The notes under the pieces are model-generated. The model was given only the letters and a program-made list of their open reading frames with translations, searched no databases and had not been told where the DNA came from. From assembly GCF_000011645.1 (NCBI RefSeq), contig NC_006270.3, positions 3,990,501 through 4,054,500 of the forward strand: a stretch of DNA of 64,000 nt, in the 5' to 3' direction. A program made the position numbers and the translations under genes. Source of the stretch: Bacillus licheniformis DSM 13 = ATCC 14580 (lineage in GTDB: Bacteria; Bacillota; Bacilli; Bacillales; Bacillaceae). Below, one piece after another: positions 25,457 through 34,207 of this stretch. Position 1 is the stretch's first letter; each line of letters begins with the position of its first letter.

Positions 25457-27691
25457 ATGATTAAGAAAAGGAAAATCGATATATTCCTGGTCTTCATTCT
25501 TGTATTATCTGCAGCATTAAACTTGTACGGCATCTGGAATAGTGACACAGACAACGCCTACTATACGGCGGCCGTTGAAAGTATGACCCAAAGCTTTCAT
25601 AACTTCTTTTACGCATCATTTGATCCGGCAGGCTTTGTAACAGTTGATAAACCGCCTGTCGCACTCTGGATTCAGACACTTTTTGCACTTGTATTCGGCG
25701 TGCACGGCTGGAGCGTCGTTCTCCCTGAAGCCATTGCGGAAGTGATTTCCGTAGCACTCTTGTACTTTATTGTAAAACCTACTTTTGGCAAAACGGCGGC
25801 CAGAATTTCAGCTCTTATTATGGCGTGTACGCCGATTGCCGTTGCGGTCAGCCATACAAACAACGTCGACAGCATTCTCGTCCTTTGCTTGATGATTGCA
25901 ACGTGGCTGTTGTTTAAAGCAGTCCGGAAAGGAAAAATCGGCTGGCTGCTCGGCGCATTCTGTATGATCGGTGTCGGTTTTAACGTCAAAATGCTGCAAG
26001 CTTACATGGTATTACCGGCATTCCTGCTGTTTTACATGATTGGAGCCAAAACGACGATTCGCAAAAAAGTTGTGTCTCTTATCACAGCCGTGATCGTTCT
26101 GGCAGGTGTTTCCGTTTCCTGGGCGGTTGTCGTCGACAGCCAGCCCGAGATTTCGCGCCCTTATATCGGAAGCAGCCAGACCAACTCTGTCCTTGAGCTG
26201 GCGTTTGGCTATAACGGCATCCAGCGTCTCACAGGTCAAAACGGTGCAGGCGGGGGCGGAACCTCCTCATCTGATCATGATCAAAAGAATCAGCAGCAAA
26301 GCGGCGATATTGAAAACAACTCAGACTCGGCAAATGGACAAATGGCTCCGCCGAGCGGAGGCGAAATGCCTTCGGGCGGACCGGATGGCCGGCAGGGTGA
26401 TGTCCAAAGCGGCGGCGGAGGTCCCGGTGGCGGCACAGGCGGCATGTTTGGCACTGGAACCCCGGGTCCTCTCAGACTATTCCAATCTGAGCTTTCAGGA
26501 CAGGCTAGCTGGCTGATCCCGTTTGTCCTCTTCGGCATCATCGGTTTGCTGATCGCGGGTCTTCGCAGACAAAGAAAATTCAATGAAACAACGACTGAAA
26601 CAATTTTCTGGATGATGTGGCTTCTGCCGGTCGCTGCATTCTTCAGCATCGCAGGATTCTTCCATCATTACTATCTGATTATGCTGGCAGCTCCAATCGC
26701 CGCTTTGTCAGGTGCAGGCTGGACGGCGCTCGTTCGCCTCTATCAGGAAGAAAGCGGCTGGAAAAAACGGCTGCTGCCAATCGGCATTTTGCTGACAACC
26801 GCATTTGAATTGTATATTTTGAGTCCTTATCTCAGCGAAATCGGCTTCATCTGGAGCATATTGATCGGCGCTTTCGGCATTGTCACAAGCTGTCTTCTCA
26901 TCTTTCTCAAGAAAGGAAAGTCATTCAGCTACTATGTATCACTTGCAGCGCTGCTTGGCATGCTGATCGGGCCTTTCTATTGGACAACGGCGACGCTTGC
27001 TGACGGTGTAAACGGCATGATTCCACAGGCCGGACCTAAATCCGCACAATCATTTGCCGGCGGTGGCGGAGGAGGTAAGATGCAGAATAACGACGGCAGC
27101 GGACCTCCCGGATTTGGCAGCCAAGACGGCCAAACAGACAGTAATCAAAACAACAATAATGGCCCTGGCTTCGGTCCAGGTTCAAACAGCCAAAACAGCA
27201 ACGATTCTTCAGCTGATACCGGTTCCGGCCAAAACAGCCAAAATCAGAATGACGAAGGCGCAAGCGGCCGTCAACAAGGCAGACCAAGCGGCGGCGGCAG
27301 CCCTGGAAGCGGCGAGTCGGTCGATGAAGAACTGTTGAGCTACCTTGAAAAGAACAACACCGGTGAAAAATATTTATTTGCAGTCTCAAGTGCAACTTCT
27401 GCTCAATCTTACATCATCAAAACGGGCAAAGCTGTGATGGCGATGGGCGGATTCTCAGGAAGCGACCCGATTTTGACGGTTGAAAAACTTGAGAAGCTCG
27501 TCAAAAACGGCGAAGTCAAGTACTTCATGATCGGCGACGGCCGAGGCCGGGACAATTCAGAAATCACCAACTGGATTAAAGAAAACGGCACAGAAATTTC
27601 AAAAAGCGAATACAGCAGCTCTTCTTCTGATGATTCACAGTCAGGCGGACCTGGCGGAAATCAAACGCTTTATAAAGTGGAGCTGGATTGA
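25457..27691 (+). CDS. ykcB: GT39-family membrane glycosyltransferase (YkcB type)
   Basis: Polytopic glycosyltransferase of the GT39/ArnT-like superfamily, 744 residues with about eleven to thirteen membrane segments. The extracytoplasmic loop after helix 1 (SDTDNAYYTAAVESM, then DKPPVALW) carries the acidic catalytic motif of the superfamily. It should transfer a sugar from undecaprenyl phosphate to an acceptor outside the membrane. The sugar lipid is probably made by YkcC, encoded 20 bp downstream. Two low-complexity Gly/Asn/Gln/Ser-rich insertions interrupt the outer loops at about residues 264-334 and 534-622. GAGGTG precedes the ATG. The acceptor (teichoic acid, protein or other glycan) is not known from sequence. 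Confidence 0.87.
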   Translation: MIKKRKIDIFLVFILVLSAALNLYGIWNSDTDNAYYTAAVESMTQSFHNFFYASFDPAGFVTVDKPPVALWIQTLFALVFGVHGWSVVLPEAIAEVISVALLYFIVKPTFGKTAARISALIMACTPIAVAVSHTNNVDSILVLCLMIATWLLFKAVRKGKIGWLLGAFCMIGVGFNVKMLQAYMVLPAFLLFYMIGAKTTIRKKVVSLITAVIVLAGVSVSWAVVVDSQPEISRPYIGSSQTNSVLELAFGYNGIQRLTGQNGAGGGGTSSSDHDQKNQQQSGDIENNSDSANGQMAPPSGGEMPSGGPDGRQGDVQSGGGGPGGGTGGMFGTGTPGPLRLFQSELSGQASWLIPFVLFGIIGLLIAGLRRQRKFNETTTETIFWMMWLLPVAAFFSIAGFFHHYYLIMLAAPIAALSGAGWTALVRLYQEESGWKKRLLPIGILLTTAFELYILSPYLSEIGFIWSILIGAFGIVTSCLLIFLKKGKSFSYYVSLAALLGMLIGPFYWTTATLADGVNGMIPQAGPKSAQSFAGGGGGGKMQNNDGSGPPGFGSQDGQTDSNQNNNNGPGFGPGSNSQNSNDSSADTGSGQNSQNQNDEGASGRQQGRPSGGGSPGSGESVDEELLSYLEKNNTGEKYLFAVSSATSAQSYIIKTGKAVMAMGGFSGSDPILTVEKLEKLVKNGEVKYFMIGDGRGRDNSEITNWIKENGTEISKSEYSSSSSDDSQSGGPGGNQTLYKVELD

Positions 27692-27711
27692 TGAAAGGAA
27701 AGGTGATGAAT

Positions 27712-28689
27712 ATGCAGAAACAAGTCACATTTTCAATCGTAGTACCTGTCTACAACGAAGCGGAAGTGCTTCAAAGCACCTATGACCGATTAAAAACCGT
27801 CATGGACTCGACAGGCGATCCCTATGAACTGATTTTTGTAAACGATGGTTCAAGCGATGACAGCATTCACACGCTGAAGTCGCTTGCTCAGTCAGACCAG
27901 GCAGTAAAATGCATCAATTTCTCAAGAAACTTCGGTCATCAGATCGCGATTACGGCCGGCACAGACTATGCTGCCGGCGAGGCGATCGTTGTGATCGACG
28001 CCGATTTGCAGGATCCTCCTGAATTGATTTTGGAAATGGCGGAAAAATGGCGCCAAGGCTTTGACGTTGTATACGCCGTCCGCACAAAGCGAGAAGGAGA
28101 AACATTTTTCAAAAAGCAAACGGCCGCCATGTTCTACCGGATTTTAAGAAAACTTACAGACGTTGATATCCCGGTGGATACAGGAGACTTCCGGCTCATG
28201 GACCGGAAGGTGGTCAATGAAATGAACAAGCTGAAAGAAAAAAACCCGTTCGTCCGCGGTCTTGTCAGCTGGCTCGGGTTCAAGCAGACAGCCGTCTATT
28301 ACGAGCGCCACGAACGGCTTGCAGGGGAAACGAAGTACCCGCTGAAAAAAATGCTGAAGCTCTCGCTCGACGGCATCACTTCATTTTCCTTTCAGCCGCT
28401 GAAACTGGCAAGCTACTCAGGAATCGTGCTGTCAGCGATCGGCTTTATATACGCCTTCATCGTCGTCTGCATGAAGCTGTTTACGACAAGCACCATTACA
28501 GGATGGTCGTCGATGATCATTCTGCAATGCTTGTTCAGCGGATTTATCCTGATCATCCTCGGGGCAATCGGCGAATACATCGGCCGCATTTATGACGAAG
28601 TGAAAGACAGGCCGCTTTATATCATTGACGGAAAATACGGGTTTGAAGAACAGCGGCGGGCGCGAGCTCCCCAGCGCCATATTATGTAG
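27712..28689 (+). CDS. ykcC: GT2 polyprenyl-phosphate glycosyltransferase (YkcC/CsbB type)
   Basis: Membrane-bound family 2 glycosyltransferase that should load a sugar onto undecaprenyl phosphate on the cytoplasmic side. The GT-A domain shows SIVVPVYNEAEVL, FVNDGSSDDS and the DXD region VIDADLQDPPE; two hydrophobic segments close the 325-residue protein. ATG 27712 is preferred (AAAGG 8 bases upstream) over 27706, which abuts that site. CsbB-type proteins make lipid-linked GlcNAc for lipoteichoic acid decoration in relatives; the same is plausible here. Coupled to ykcB and followed 24 bp later by an epimerase-like gene. Confidence 0.9.
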   Translation: MQKQVTFSIVVPVYNEAEVLQSTYDRLKTVMDSTGDPYELIFVNDGSSDDSIHTLKSLAQSDQAVKCINFSRNFGHQIAITAGTDYAAGEAIVVIDADLQDPPELILEMAEKWRQGFDVVYAVRTKREGETFFKKQTAAMFYRILRKLTDVDIPVDTGDFRLMDRKVVNEMNKLKEKNPFVRGLVSWLGFKQTAVYYERHERLAGETKYPLKKMLKLSLDGITSFSFQPLKLASYSGIVLSAIGFIYAFIVVCMKLFTTSTITGWSSMIILQCLFSGFILIILGAIGEYIGRIYDEVKDRPLYIIDGKYGFEEQRRARAPQRHIM

Positions 28690-28713
28690 AAAGATCCAAA
28701 AGGAGGGATTCCG

Positions 28714-29709
28714 ATGAGCGTACTAGTTGTCGGGGGAGCCGGTTATATCGGTTCCCACGCCGTTTACACGTTAATTGAGAAAAAAGAAAGAGTCGTTGTT
28801 GTGGATTCCCTGGCAACAGGACACGCAGAAGCCGTTCACTCCGAAGCTGCGTTTTATAAAGGGGACATTCGCGACCGGCATTTTCTCAAGCAAGTATTTG
28901 AAAACGAGGACATTGAAGCCGTCATGCATTTCGCAGCATCTCCGATTTCCTCGAAATCCAAAAACGTGTTTACTTCCTTTAACGAAAACATCACAGGAAT
29001 GGAAACACTGCTTGACGTGATGAAAGAATACGATGTCGGCCGGATCGTTTTCGCGTCAAGCGCGGCCGTCTACGGCAGTCCAGAAGACCTCCCTGTCACG
29101 GAAGAAACCGAACCTGAGCCCGTTCACGCGCACGGCAAAGTCAAATGGATGATGGAGAAAATGCTGATGGAAGCGGAAAAAGCGTACGGGCTGAAATATG
29201 TGATCCTCCGCTCCTTCAATGCGTGCGGCGCTCACCCATCCGCCATCATCGGCGAAGACCGGGGGAGCGAAACACATCTCATTTCAAATGTTCTGCGAAC
29301 CGCTCTCGGACACCTTCCTTTTGTTCACATAGATCAATCTGAAGACGGAACTGGCGTCCGCGATTATGTTCATGTTCAAGATTTGGCAGAAGCACACGTG
29401 CTCGCCATCAATCACTTGCGGAAAGGCAAGGATAGCCGAATCTACAATCTCAGCTATGGCGAAAGCTACTCCGCTGAACAAATCATCCTTGCCGCCCAAT
29501 ATGTCACAGGCATTCCCCTCATCGCCGCAAAGCTGACAGAAACGGACATCGATTCACAAGCAACATTTGCCGCTTCTTCCTCCAGAGCCAGAAAAGAATT
29601 AGGCTGGACCCCACAGCACAACAGCCTGATCGCGATCATCCGCGACGCCTGGAACTGGCACTCTGCGAATCCGAATGGATATGCGTCGGAGAAGGTGAAG
29701 CAAGGGTGA
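28714..29709 (+). CDS. UDP-glucose 4-epimerase-like protein with altered active site
   Basis: Extended short-chain dehydrogenase of the GalE family, 331 residues. The NAD-binding GGAGYIGSH, the active-site serine segment SSAAVYG (Ser116), GEDRGSETHLI and VRDYVHVQDLAEAH are typical. The catalytic Tyr of the YxxxK motif is replaced: the sequence reads AHGKVK, so His140 stands where GalE has Tyr149 (E. coli numbering), with Lys144 kept. Loss or change of epimerase activity is therefore possible. It follows ykcC by 24 bp with AAGGAGGG, so it may supply or modify the sugar nucleotide for YkcC. A genuine galE elsewhere in the genome is likely but not seen here. Confidence 0.82.
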   Translation: MSVLVVGGAGYIGSHAVYTLIEKKERVVVVDSLATGHAEAVHSEAAFYKGDIRDRHFLKQVFENEDIEAVMHFAASPISSKSKNVFTSFNENITGMETLLDVMKEYDVGRIVFASSAAVYGSPEDLPVTEETEPEPVHAHGKVKWMMEKMLMEAEKAYGLKYVILRSFNACGAHPSAIIGEDRGSETHLISNVLRTALGHLPFVHIDQSEDGTGVRDYVHVQDLAEAHVLAINHLRKGKDSRIYNLSYGESYSAEQIILAAQYVTGIPLIAAKLTETDIDSQATFAASSSRARKELGWTPQHNSLIAIIRDAWNWHSANPNGYASEKVKQG

Positions 29710-29718
29710 AAATGAACT

Positions 29719-29767
29719 GCACCCCTATCGTTAGGCAGCGTCTAACTATGGAGGTGCGTTTTTTTCT
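29719..29767 (+). terminator. Long-stem terminator after the GT39-GT2-epimerase operon
   Basis: A 16-bp stem with two mismatches and one wobble pair (29719-29734 with 29742-29757) has a 7-base loop. It is followed by GTTTTTTTCT. Confidence 0.85.
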
Positions 29768-29913
29768 CCATCGGCTTTGCGGTAGTTGGTGATCATCGGC
29801 AGGCCATTGAAATGTTTTTATTTGAGTTCCAAAAATTACAGAAGGCTTGTCCCAATTTTGTGGCCTACCTTTGTCAAATAAGAAAAGGACTGCATAAAAA
29901 CTCTTCAGTCCCT

Positions 29914-31053
29914 CTATGATTCAATTCCTAAATCAACTAAATAAGCCGTTGGCTGTTGTTTGTTTTTTTGTAAATCAATAAGTACATTAACAGAACCTGC
30001 TGTACCAATTGTCTTCCCATGATAAGAAATATACAAAACTACATAATCTTTATTAAAATAATGAATATTAGCTATCCTCGCATCACCCGCGTTTAAATCC
30101 ATCTCTTTTGCAATTTGTTTGAAATCAATCTTAAATTGAGCTTCATATTTTTCATTTCCTTTTAGATAATTATCCATTGTTTGTATCTGTTGGATACCAT
30201 CAGGCATTACATTTGTTTCTTTTTCTTTTGCTCCGTTAATATAAACATACTTACCGTCTTTGCTCAGAATATCAGTGTTTTTGATTTTCCTAACTTTGTT
30301 TTTCTTTTCATCAAAAATGTATTTATCAAATAACTTACGATATGCTCCATCCTTCGCTACATTTGGAAATACGGATAAGTATTCCTTCAGTTTCCCAGAC
30401 TCAATTGTTGAATTTAATTCCTCTTCTTTAACAATCCGGTATTTTGAAAGATCACTTTTTAAAAAAAGATAATATATTTGTCTGTCTCCAAGGTCACCAT
30501 TTTTAAATTTTTCATATACGTCCACTTGTATAAGCATGCTGTCTTTGCTAACAGCTGCTAACGCCAGATGTACTTTTTTATCCTTGGCTGATGGAAACTC
30601 TATTTTTTTTTCTCCGCTTTTTGTTTTCACTTTTAGAACATTCTTTTTATCTAATGTCATTTCCGGCAGATTATATTCAAGTTTATTGTGGATAAGTTTT
30701 TCTTTAGTTAAAAATTCAGTTGTTTTCAAATCATATAATTTTGTCGCAGGATATTTATTAGCCGAAAGAAAGGGACTGTAAAAATCGTCTACTTCTTGAT
30801 CTGTATATTGATAGTACCGTAGCCCCTTTTTATCACTGCGCATAATCGTATATGTACTATTTTGATAACTAAGAGTTGCGTCTGTCGCTAAATCAAGTTC
30901 ATGTCTCATAAATTCTCTAAATGCTGGACTGTCTTCTTTGGGCAAGCCTTTTTTATAGATGGCTTCCTGAACATCATCTTTGCCGCAGCCGGTGGTGGCG
31001 AGCAGTAGAAACACTATTAAAAAAAATATACTTATAAACCCTTTCTTTTTCAT
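29914..31053 (-). CDS. Lipoprotein of unknown function in T7SS-like module
   Basis: A 379-residue lipoprotein: MKKK, a hydrophobic stretch and the lipobox LLATTGC with Cys at residue 23. The mature part is Lys-rich and hydrophilic with no catalytic motif I recognise. It lies 10 bp downstream of the lipase-like gene and is the last gene of a four-gene unit. By position it could be an immunity protein that blocks the lipase at the membrane, as lipoproteins do for known staphylococcal T7SS lipase toxins; this is an inference. A scaffold or adaptor function is the alternative. Base composition is more AT-rich than the flanking genes. Confidence 0.7.
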   Translation of the reverse strand: MKKKGFISIFFLIVFLLLATTGCGKDDVQEAIYKKGLPKEDSPAFREFMRHELDLATDATLSYQNSTYTIMRSDKKGLRYYQYTDQEVDDFYSPFLSANKYPATKLYDLKTTEFLTKEKLIHNKLEYNLPEMTLDKKNVLKVKTKSGEKKIEFPSAKDKKVHLALAAVSKDSMLIQVDVYEKFKNGDLGDRQIYYLFLKSDLSKYRIVKEEELNSTIESGKLKEYLSVFPNVAKDGAYRKLFDKYIFDEKKNKVRKIKNTDILSKDGKYVYINGAKEKETNVMPDGIQQIQTMDNYLKGNEKYEAQFKIDFKQIAKEMDLNAGDARIANIHYFNKDYVVLYISYHGKTIGTAGSVNVLIDLQKNKQQPTAYLVDLGIES

Positions 31054-31063
31054 CGACCTTCTC

Positions 31064-32494
31064 CTATTCTGCTTCTTTTTTGTTGACCTCTCGAATCAAG
31101 TCAACAAATTCAGAGTCTTCAATTTCATAAATATGTCCAGGATTGGTTACACCGGAACCTCTTACTTCAATTTCTGGCTTTTTATCAATGAGATCGCCTA
31201 ATATGTCACCGTGTTGACTTTCGACCGAAACGATATCATCACTGTTTATTTTATGTTTTCCGCTTGCGGTATAGTAAGGGGAAAAACTTACAGTATCCTC
31301 TGTTCTGTATCCCGCCGCAGCGGTAATGTCCATCTTCTGCAGCTTTTGATACACCTCAGGATTGGCAGATTTCAAATGATTAATATCTTCAGTCATCGCC
31401 TCACAGTCCATATCAGTGTAGGCATTACTGTAATCTTTTCCATTATCATTGTTTTTGTTTTCTTCATTAAAATCTAAATAATCACTTGTATTCATAGTAT
31501 CTCTTCCAGCAGCATTATCTGCAAGCCAGCGCGCTCTATTTGCCCCGGCAGCTAAGAGATTTTTATCATATGGAGTTCCGATTGTTGTGATGCTTCGCAC
31601 ATGGTCAGGGTAATCCATCGCAAATTGCAGCGATCTTCTTCCTCCATAGCTGTGCCCGAACATATCGATCTTTGTCTCCTCATTCATCAGCCCCATCTCA
31701 TTTAACTTTTCTGCTAAATCGTCACTTGTTGCTTGCCGATGCTCATTGGGTTCATTTGTGTCATAAACAATATGGAGACGGCCGTTAGTGTCGAAGTATT
31801 CAAGACCTTTTATTTCTTCATAAGTTTCCTTTATATACATTTTTCCATATTTGTCAATATAATAGTATTCATAAACATATTCGTTTTTTTCATTTGTTGT
31901 AATACGAACGATAAGGTCGCCCTTTTTCGCAGCATCCTTTACACTTTTATAGAAACCATTCCCACTATCCTCAATCCCATGCACATAAACAGAAACATTC
32001 TTATAATCCGAAAAATCGCCTTTTACATGGTTAACTGAATTATACAAGATTGAGAGGTCTGTCAAAGCTTCGCGCATCGGGGCGCGGTGGGTGCGGGCGA
32101 CATTGCTGAAATCTTGTTCCACCTGATCAATGCCATTTTTTAGATTCTCGTATTGGCTAATTAAAAGAACAGCGTCACTCGAAATATTGTTGCGTTTTCT
32201 TAAGTCTTCCGGTGTGGGGTCTTCCATAGACTCAAATTTGCGCCTGGCATTCTCCTGGCACTCTTTTAAATCCTTTATCCAATCGTTGATTTCCGATTTG
32301 ATATCCGCCACATTAAAATCCATTACGTTTTTTGATACAAAATTCGGAAGTTCTTTATTTTCTATCGAAACCCATATTTTATTAAAAGTATCAAGCAGAC
32401 GGCTGGATTGGGCTAACCGCAGCAGCTGGTTCGCTTTTCTTTCATGGTTTTTGAGAATGTTCGTGATTTCTTTTTCTCTATTATGATAAGCCAT
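31064..32494 (-). CDS. Alpha/beta-hydrolase (lipase-like) with N-terminal helical domain
   Basis: A 476-residue protein. The first 170 residues are predicted helical and charged, without a signal peptide. A lipase-like alpha/beta-hydrolase domain follows with the nucleophile elbow GHSYGG (Ser near 283) and the following strand RSITTIGTPYD. The final acidic segment ends in KKEAE. Absence of a signal peptide, a helical N-terminus and the DUF4176 and helical partner genes upstream fit a type VII secreted (LXG-like) phospholipase or lipase toxin. No ESX core genes are in the window. A housekeeping intracellular esterase is the alternative. Confidence 0.7.
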   Translation of the reverse strand: MAYHNREKEITNILKNHERKANQLLRLAQSSRLLDTFNKIWVSIENKELPNFVSKNVMDFNVADIKSEINDWIKDLKECQENARRKFESMEDPTPEDLRKRNNISSDAVLLISQYENLKNGIDQVEQDFSNVARTHRAPMREALTDLSILYNSVNHVKGDFSDYKNVSVYVHGIEDSGNGFYKSVKDAAKKGDLIVRITTNEKNEYVYEYYYIDKYGKMYIKETYEEIKGLEYFDTNGRLHIVYDTNEPNEHRQATSDDLAEKLNEMGLMNEETKIDMFGHSYGGRRSLQFAMDYPDHVRSITTIGTPYDKNLLAAGANRARWLADNAAGRDTMNTSDYLDFNEENKNNDNGKDYSNAYTDMDCEAMTEDINHLKSANPEVYQKLQKMDITAAAGYRTEDTVSFSPYYTASGKHKINSDDIVSVESQHGDILGDLIDKKPEIEVRGSGVTNPGHIYEIEDSEFVDLIREVNKKEAE

Positions 32495-32512
32495 AACTCT
32501 GTTTCCCTTCCA

Positions 32513-33151
32513 TCATTTCACTCTTTGCAGTTGCTGTGAGATTATGTTATCGACGCGCTTTAATTCCTTAACGATGTTTTTAGCATTTGCCGAAAGTTCT
32601 TTGACTCTTTTTTTAAGCTCCGTCATGATTGAGTTGATGTGCGACTTTGCATCAGACCAGACGTCATCGAATTTTTCCCACGGAAATTCTGTTTCATACA
32701 TCATTTCTCTGAGCATTGTGTCAAAATGGTGCAAAACTTCATCAAGTGTAGATAGATTTGATTCAAACTTTCCGGTTGCCTGGTGTAACGATTCACCGTT
32801 TACTTTAATTTCACTTTGAACTCTTTCAGCCGAAAACGTATGGTTTCTTTCTGATCTCGACTGCGGCTGAACATTGGCCGGCTTGTCGGATTCGTCCGTC
32901 AGTTCGACCGCTTTTGCAAAACAGCGTACACTGTCTGCAAAATATAATAAACAGCTGCTTGCTTTACTGAAAAAGTTGATGTTGTCGCTCATTTTTTTCT
33001 GCAGCGCTGCTGCGGCTTTTCCGCTGTGCCGGTCTAATTCTTCACGAAAAAACACCATGTTCTCAAATACATGGATAAAGGCGTTTTCCAGCTGACTAAT
33101 GGTTCCCGCTGCCTTGTGTGAAAGTTCTTTGTTGAAGCGAAAATGTCCCAT
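32513..33151 (-). CDS. Helical WXG100/LXG-partner-like protein
   Basis: A 212-residue all-helical protein with two coiled regions (about 5-85 and 115-212) joined by a polar linker near 90-110. Length, absence of Cys-rich or membrane segments and the position next to DUF4176 resemble the small helical partner proteins that escort LXG toxins to type VII secretion systems. ATG 33151 is preferred, with AAGGAG 8 bases upstream; ATG 33157 is only two bases from it. It overlaps the end of the DUF4176 gene. The family is not recognised with certainty. Confidence 0.6.
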   Translation of the reverse strand: MGHFRFNKELSHKAAGTISQLENAFIHVFENMVFFREELDRHSGKAAAALQKKMSDNINFFSKASSCLLYFADSVRCFAKAVELTDESDKPANVQPQSRSERNHTFSAERVQSEIKVNGESLHQATGKFESNLSTLDEVLHHFDTMLREMMYETEFPWEKFDDVWSDAKSHINSIMTELKKRVKELSANAKNIVKELKRVDNIISQQLQRVK

Positions 33152-33153
33152 CG

Positions 33154-33450
33154 TCATTGCTCCTTATTTTCTTTTTTTCCTGCTTCAGCTTCTGTTAGCA
33201 GTTCATCAAGCTGCAATTCTTTTTGATCAACATACCCGTAATGGTATACCACTTCTATGTCCTGTTTATTAAATAGAACAAGCTGCTCTTTTGGATCGGT
33301 AAATCCATTTGGATAGTCGACAGCTGCATAATCTCTGATCACGTGATTTGTTTCAGAAAACATTTGCCGGCCGATGACGAGCAGACGCCTTGAATCATTA
33401 TATAAGCCGACAACACTGCCGACAGGAAGATAGTTCTTTTTTAACAGCAT
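33154..33450 (-). CDS. DUF4176 protein
   Basis: A 98-residue protein whose LPVGSVVGLYNDSRRLLVIGRQ opening and DYAAVDYPNGF segment match the DUF4176 family, which is commonly encoded beside T7SS/LXG substrates. It is probably a small accessory or chaperone of the secretion module. First gene of the four-gene unit. AGAGGG lies ten bases before the ATG. The 255 bp upstream (33451-33705) are AT-rich and hold no gene I can support. Confidence 0.78.
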   Translation of the reverse strand: MLLKKNYLPVGSVVGLYNDSRRLLVIGRQMFSETNHVIRDYAAVDYPNGFTDPKEQLVLFNKQDIEVVYHYGYVDQKELQLDELLTEAEAGKKENKEQ

Positions 33451-33705
33451 AATTCATTATCCCTCTTTTTCTCTGAAATTGGACATACATACAAGTTGTA
33501 AAAACATAGGAAAATCATAGCAAAAAGGTATCATTTCATTCAACGAACTAAAGCACCGCGAAATTTTGCCTATTTAAATTCAGAGACTTTTGATTTAATG
33601 TTCGCTCATTACGCAAGGTTTGTCGGTGTCATTAGTATGTTACAGTGAGGCCTTAGCACTGAAACGATTCATCATACTTACGGGAACTTCCAGATAAAGT
33701 TTCTC

Positions 33706-33727
33706 AAAAAAACCGCCATAATAGGCG
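33706..33727 (-). terminator. Orphan minus-strand terminator
   Basis: CCGCC-TATTAT-GGCGG followed by seven T residues on the minus strand, with no annotated gene before it except a 34-codon frame. Confidence 0.7.
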
Positions 33728-33730
33728 GCA

Positions 33731-33835
33731 TCATGAAGATATAAAGCGCGATCGCTTACGATTCTCCTCTAATAAAAAGAATTTTATCACTTTCAATTTT
33801 TCGTCTGTTGTTCTGTGCATCGTCACTTCAATCAT
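33731..33835 (-). CDS. Possible 34-residue peptide or gene remnant
   Basis: The frame MIEVTMHRTTDEKLKVIKFF...ENRKR ends in TGA directly before a rho-independent terminator. Upstream GCGGG is only a weak ribosome binding site. It may be the tail of a degraded gene or a small mRNA. No function is recognised. Confidence 0.3.
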   Translation of the reverse strand: MIEVTMHRTTDEKLKVIKFFLLEENRKRSRFISS

Positions 33836-33935
33836 TTTTCCCGCTTGAAAATCCGGCTTTCAAAGACTAAGCAACAAGCGCCCTGACCCTCTCCTAGACA
33901 TGACTTCATTTGAAATGTGAAAATATATTTTTAGC

Positions 33936-33964
33936 TTGAATTTTACACAATCTCGAGATAAAAT
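33936..33964 (+). promoter_or_regulatory. Promoter of the nupG leader
   Basis: TTGAAT (33936-33941) and TAAAAT (33959-33964) are separated by 17 bases, about 22 bp upstream of the riboswitch. Confidence 0.65.
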
Positions 33965-33986
33965 ACAGTCAAAATAATAGAAGCCC

Positions 33987-34062
33987 ACTTCTTGTATATA
34001 ATCAGTAATAGGGTCTGATTGTTTCTACCTGGCAACCGTAAATCGCCAGACTACAAGGAAGT
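33987..34062 (+). ncRNA. Guanine (purine) riboswitch aptamer
   Basis: P1 is ACTTCTTGTA/TACAAGGAAGT, P2 ATCAG/CTGAT, the junction is TTTCTACC and P3 CTGGC/GCCAG. The specificity base in the 3' junction (GACTAC, base 34051) is C, which selects guanine or hypoxanthine rather than adenine. Confidence 0.94.
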
Positions 34063-34122
34063 TTGAATAGATTTGATCATGTAAAAAGTGTATTGCGCAA
34101 ACAATATATCTATTTTTCATTT

Positions 34123-34177
34123 GCTCTTATTTTTCATGCTTTCTTTATCGGAACCCATGAAAAATAAGAGCTTTTTT
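34123..34177 (+). terminator. Riboswitch-controlled terminator
   Basis: A 16-bp perfect stem, starting GCTCTTATTTTTCATG at 34123, with a 17-base loop is followed by TTTTTT. It lies between aptamer and nupG, as expected for guanine-induced termination. Confidence 0.93.
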
Positions 34178-34207
34178 ATTTTCAAAAAACATTCGGGAGT
34201 TGGCATC

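Noticed and set aside
26106..26516. Overlapping frames in the Gly-rich loops of the GT39 genes
   Set aside because: GGC/GGA-rich repeats keep several frames open by composition alone.
25457..27691. Protein O-mannosyltransferase as the specific function of the GT39 gene
   Set aside because: The superfamily match does not identify donor or acceptor; the GT2 partner fits teichoic acid or other envelope decoration equally well.
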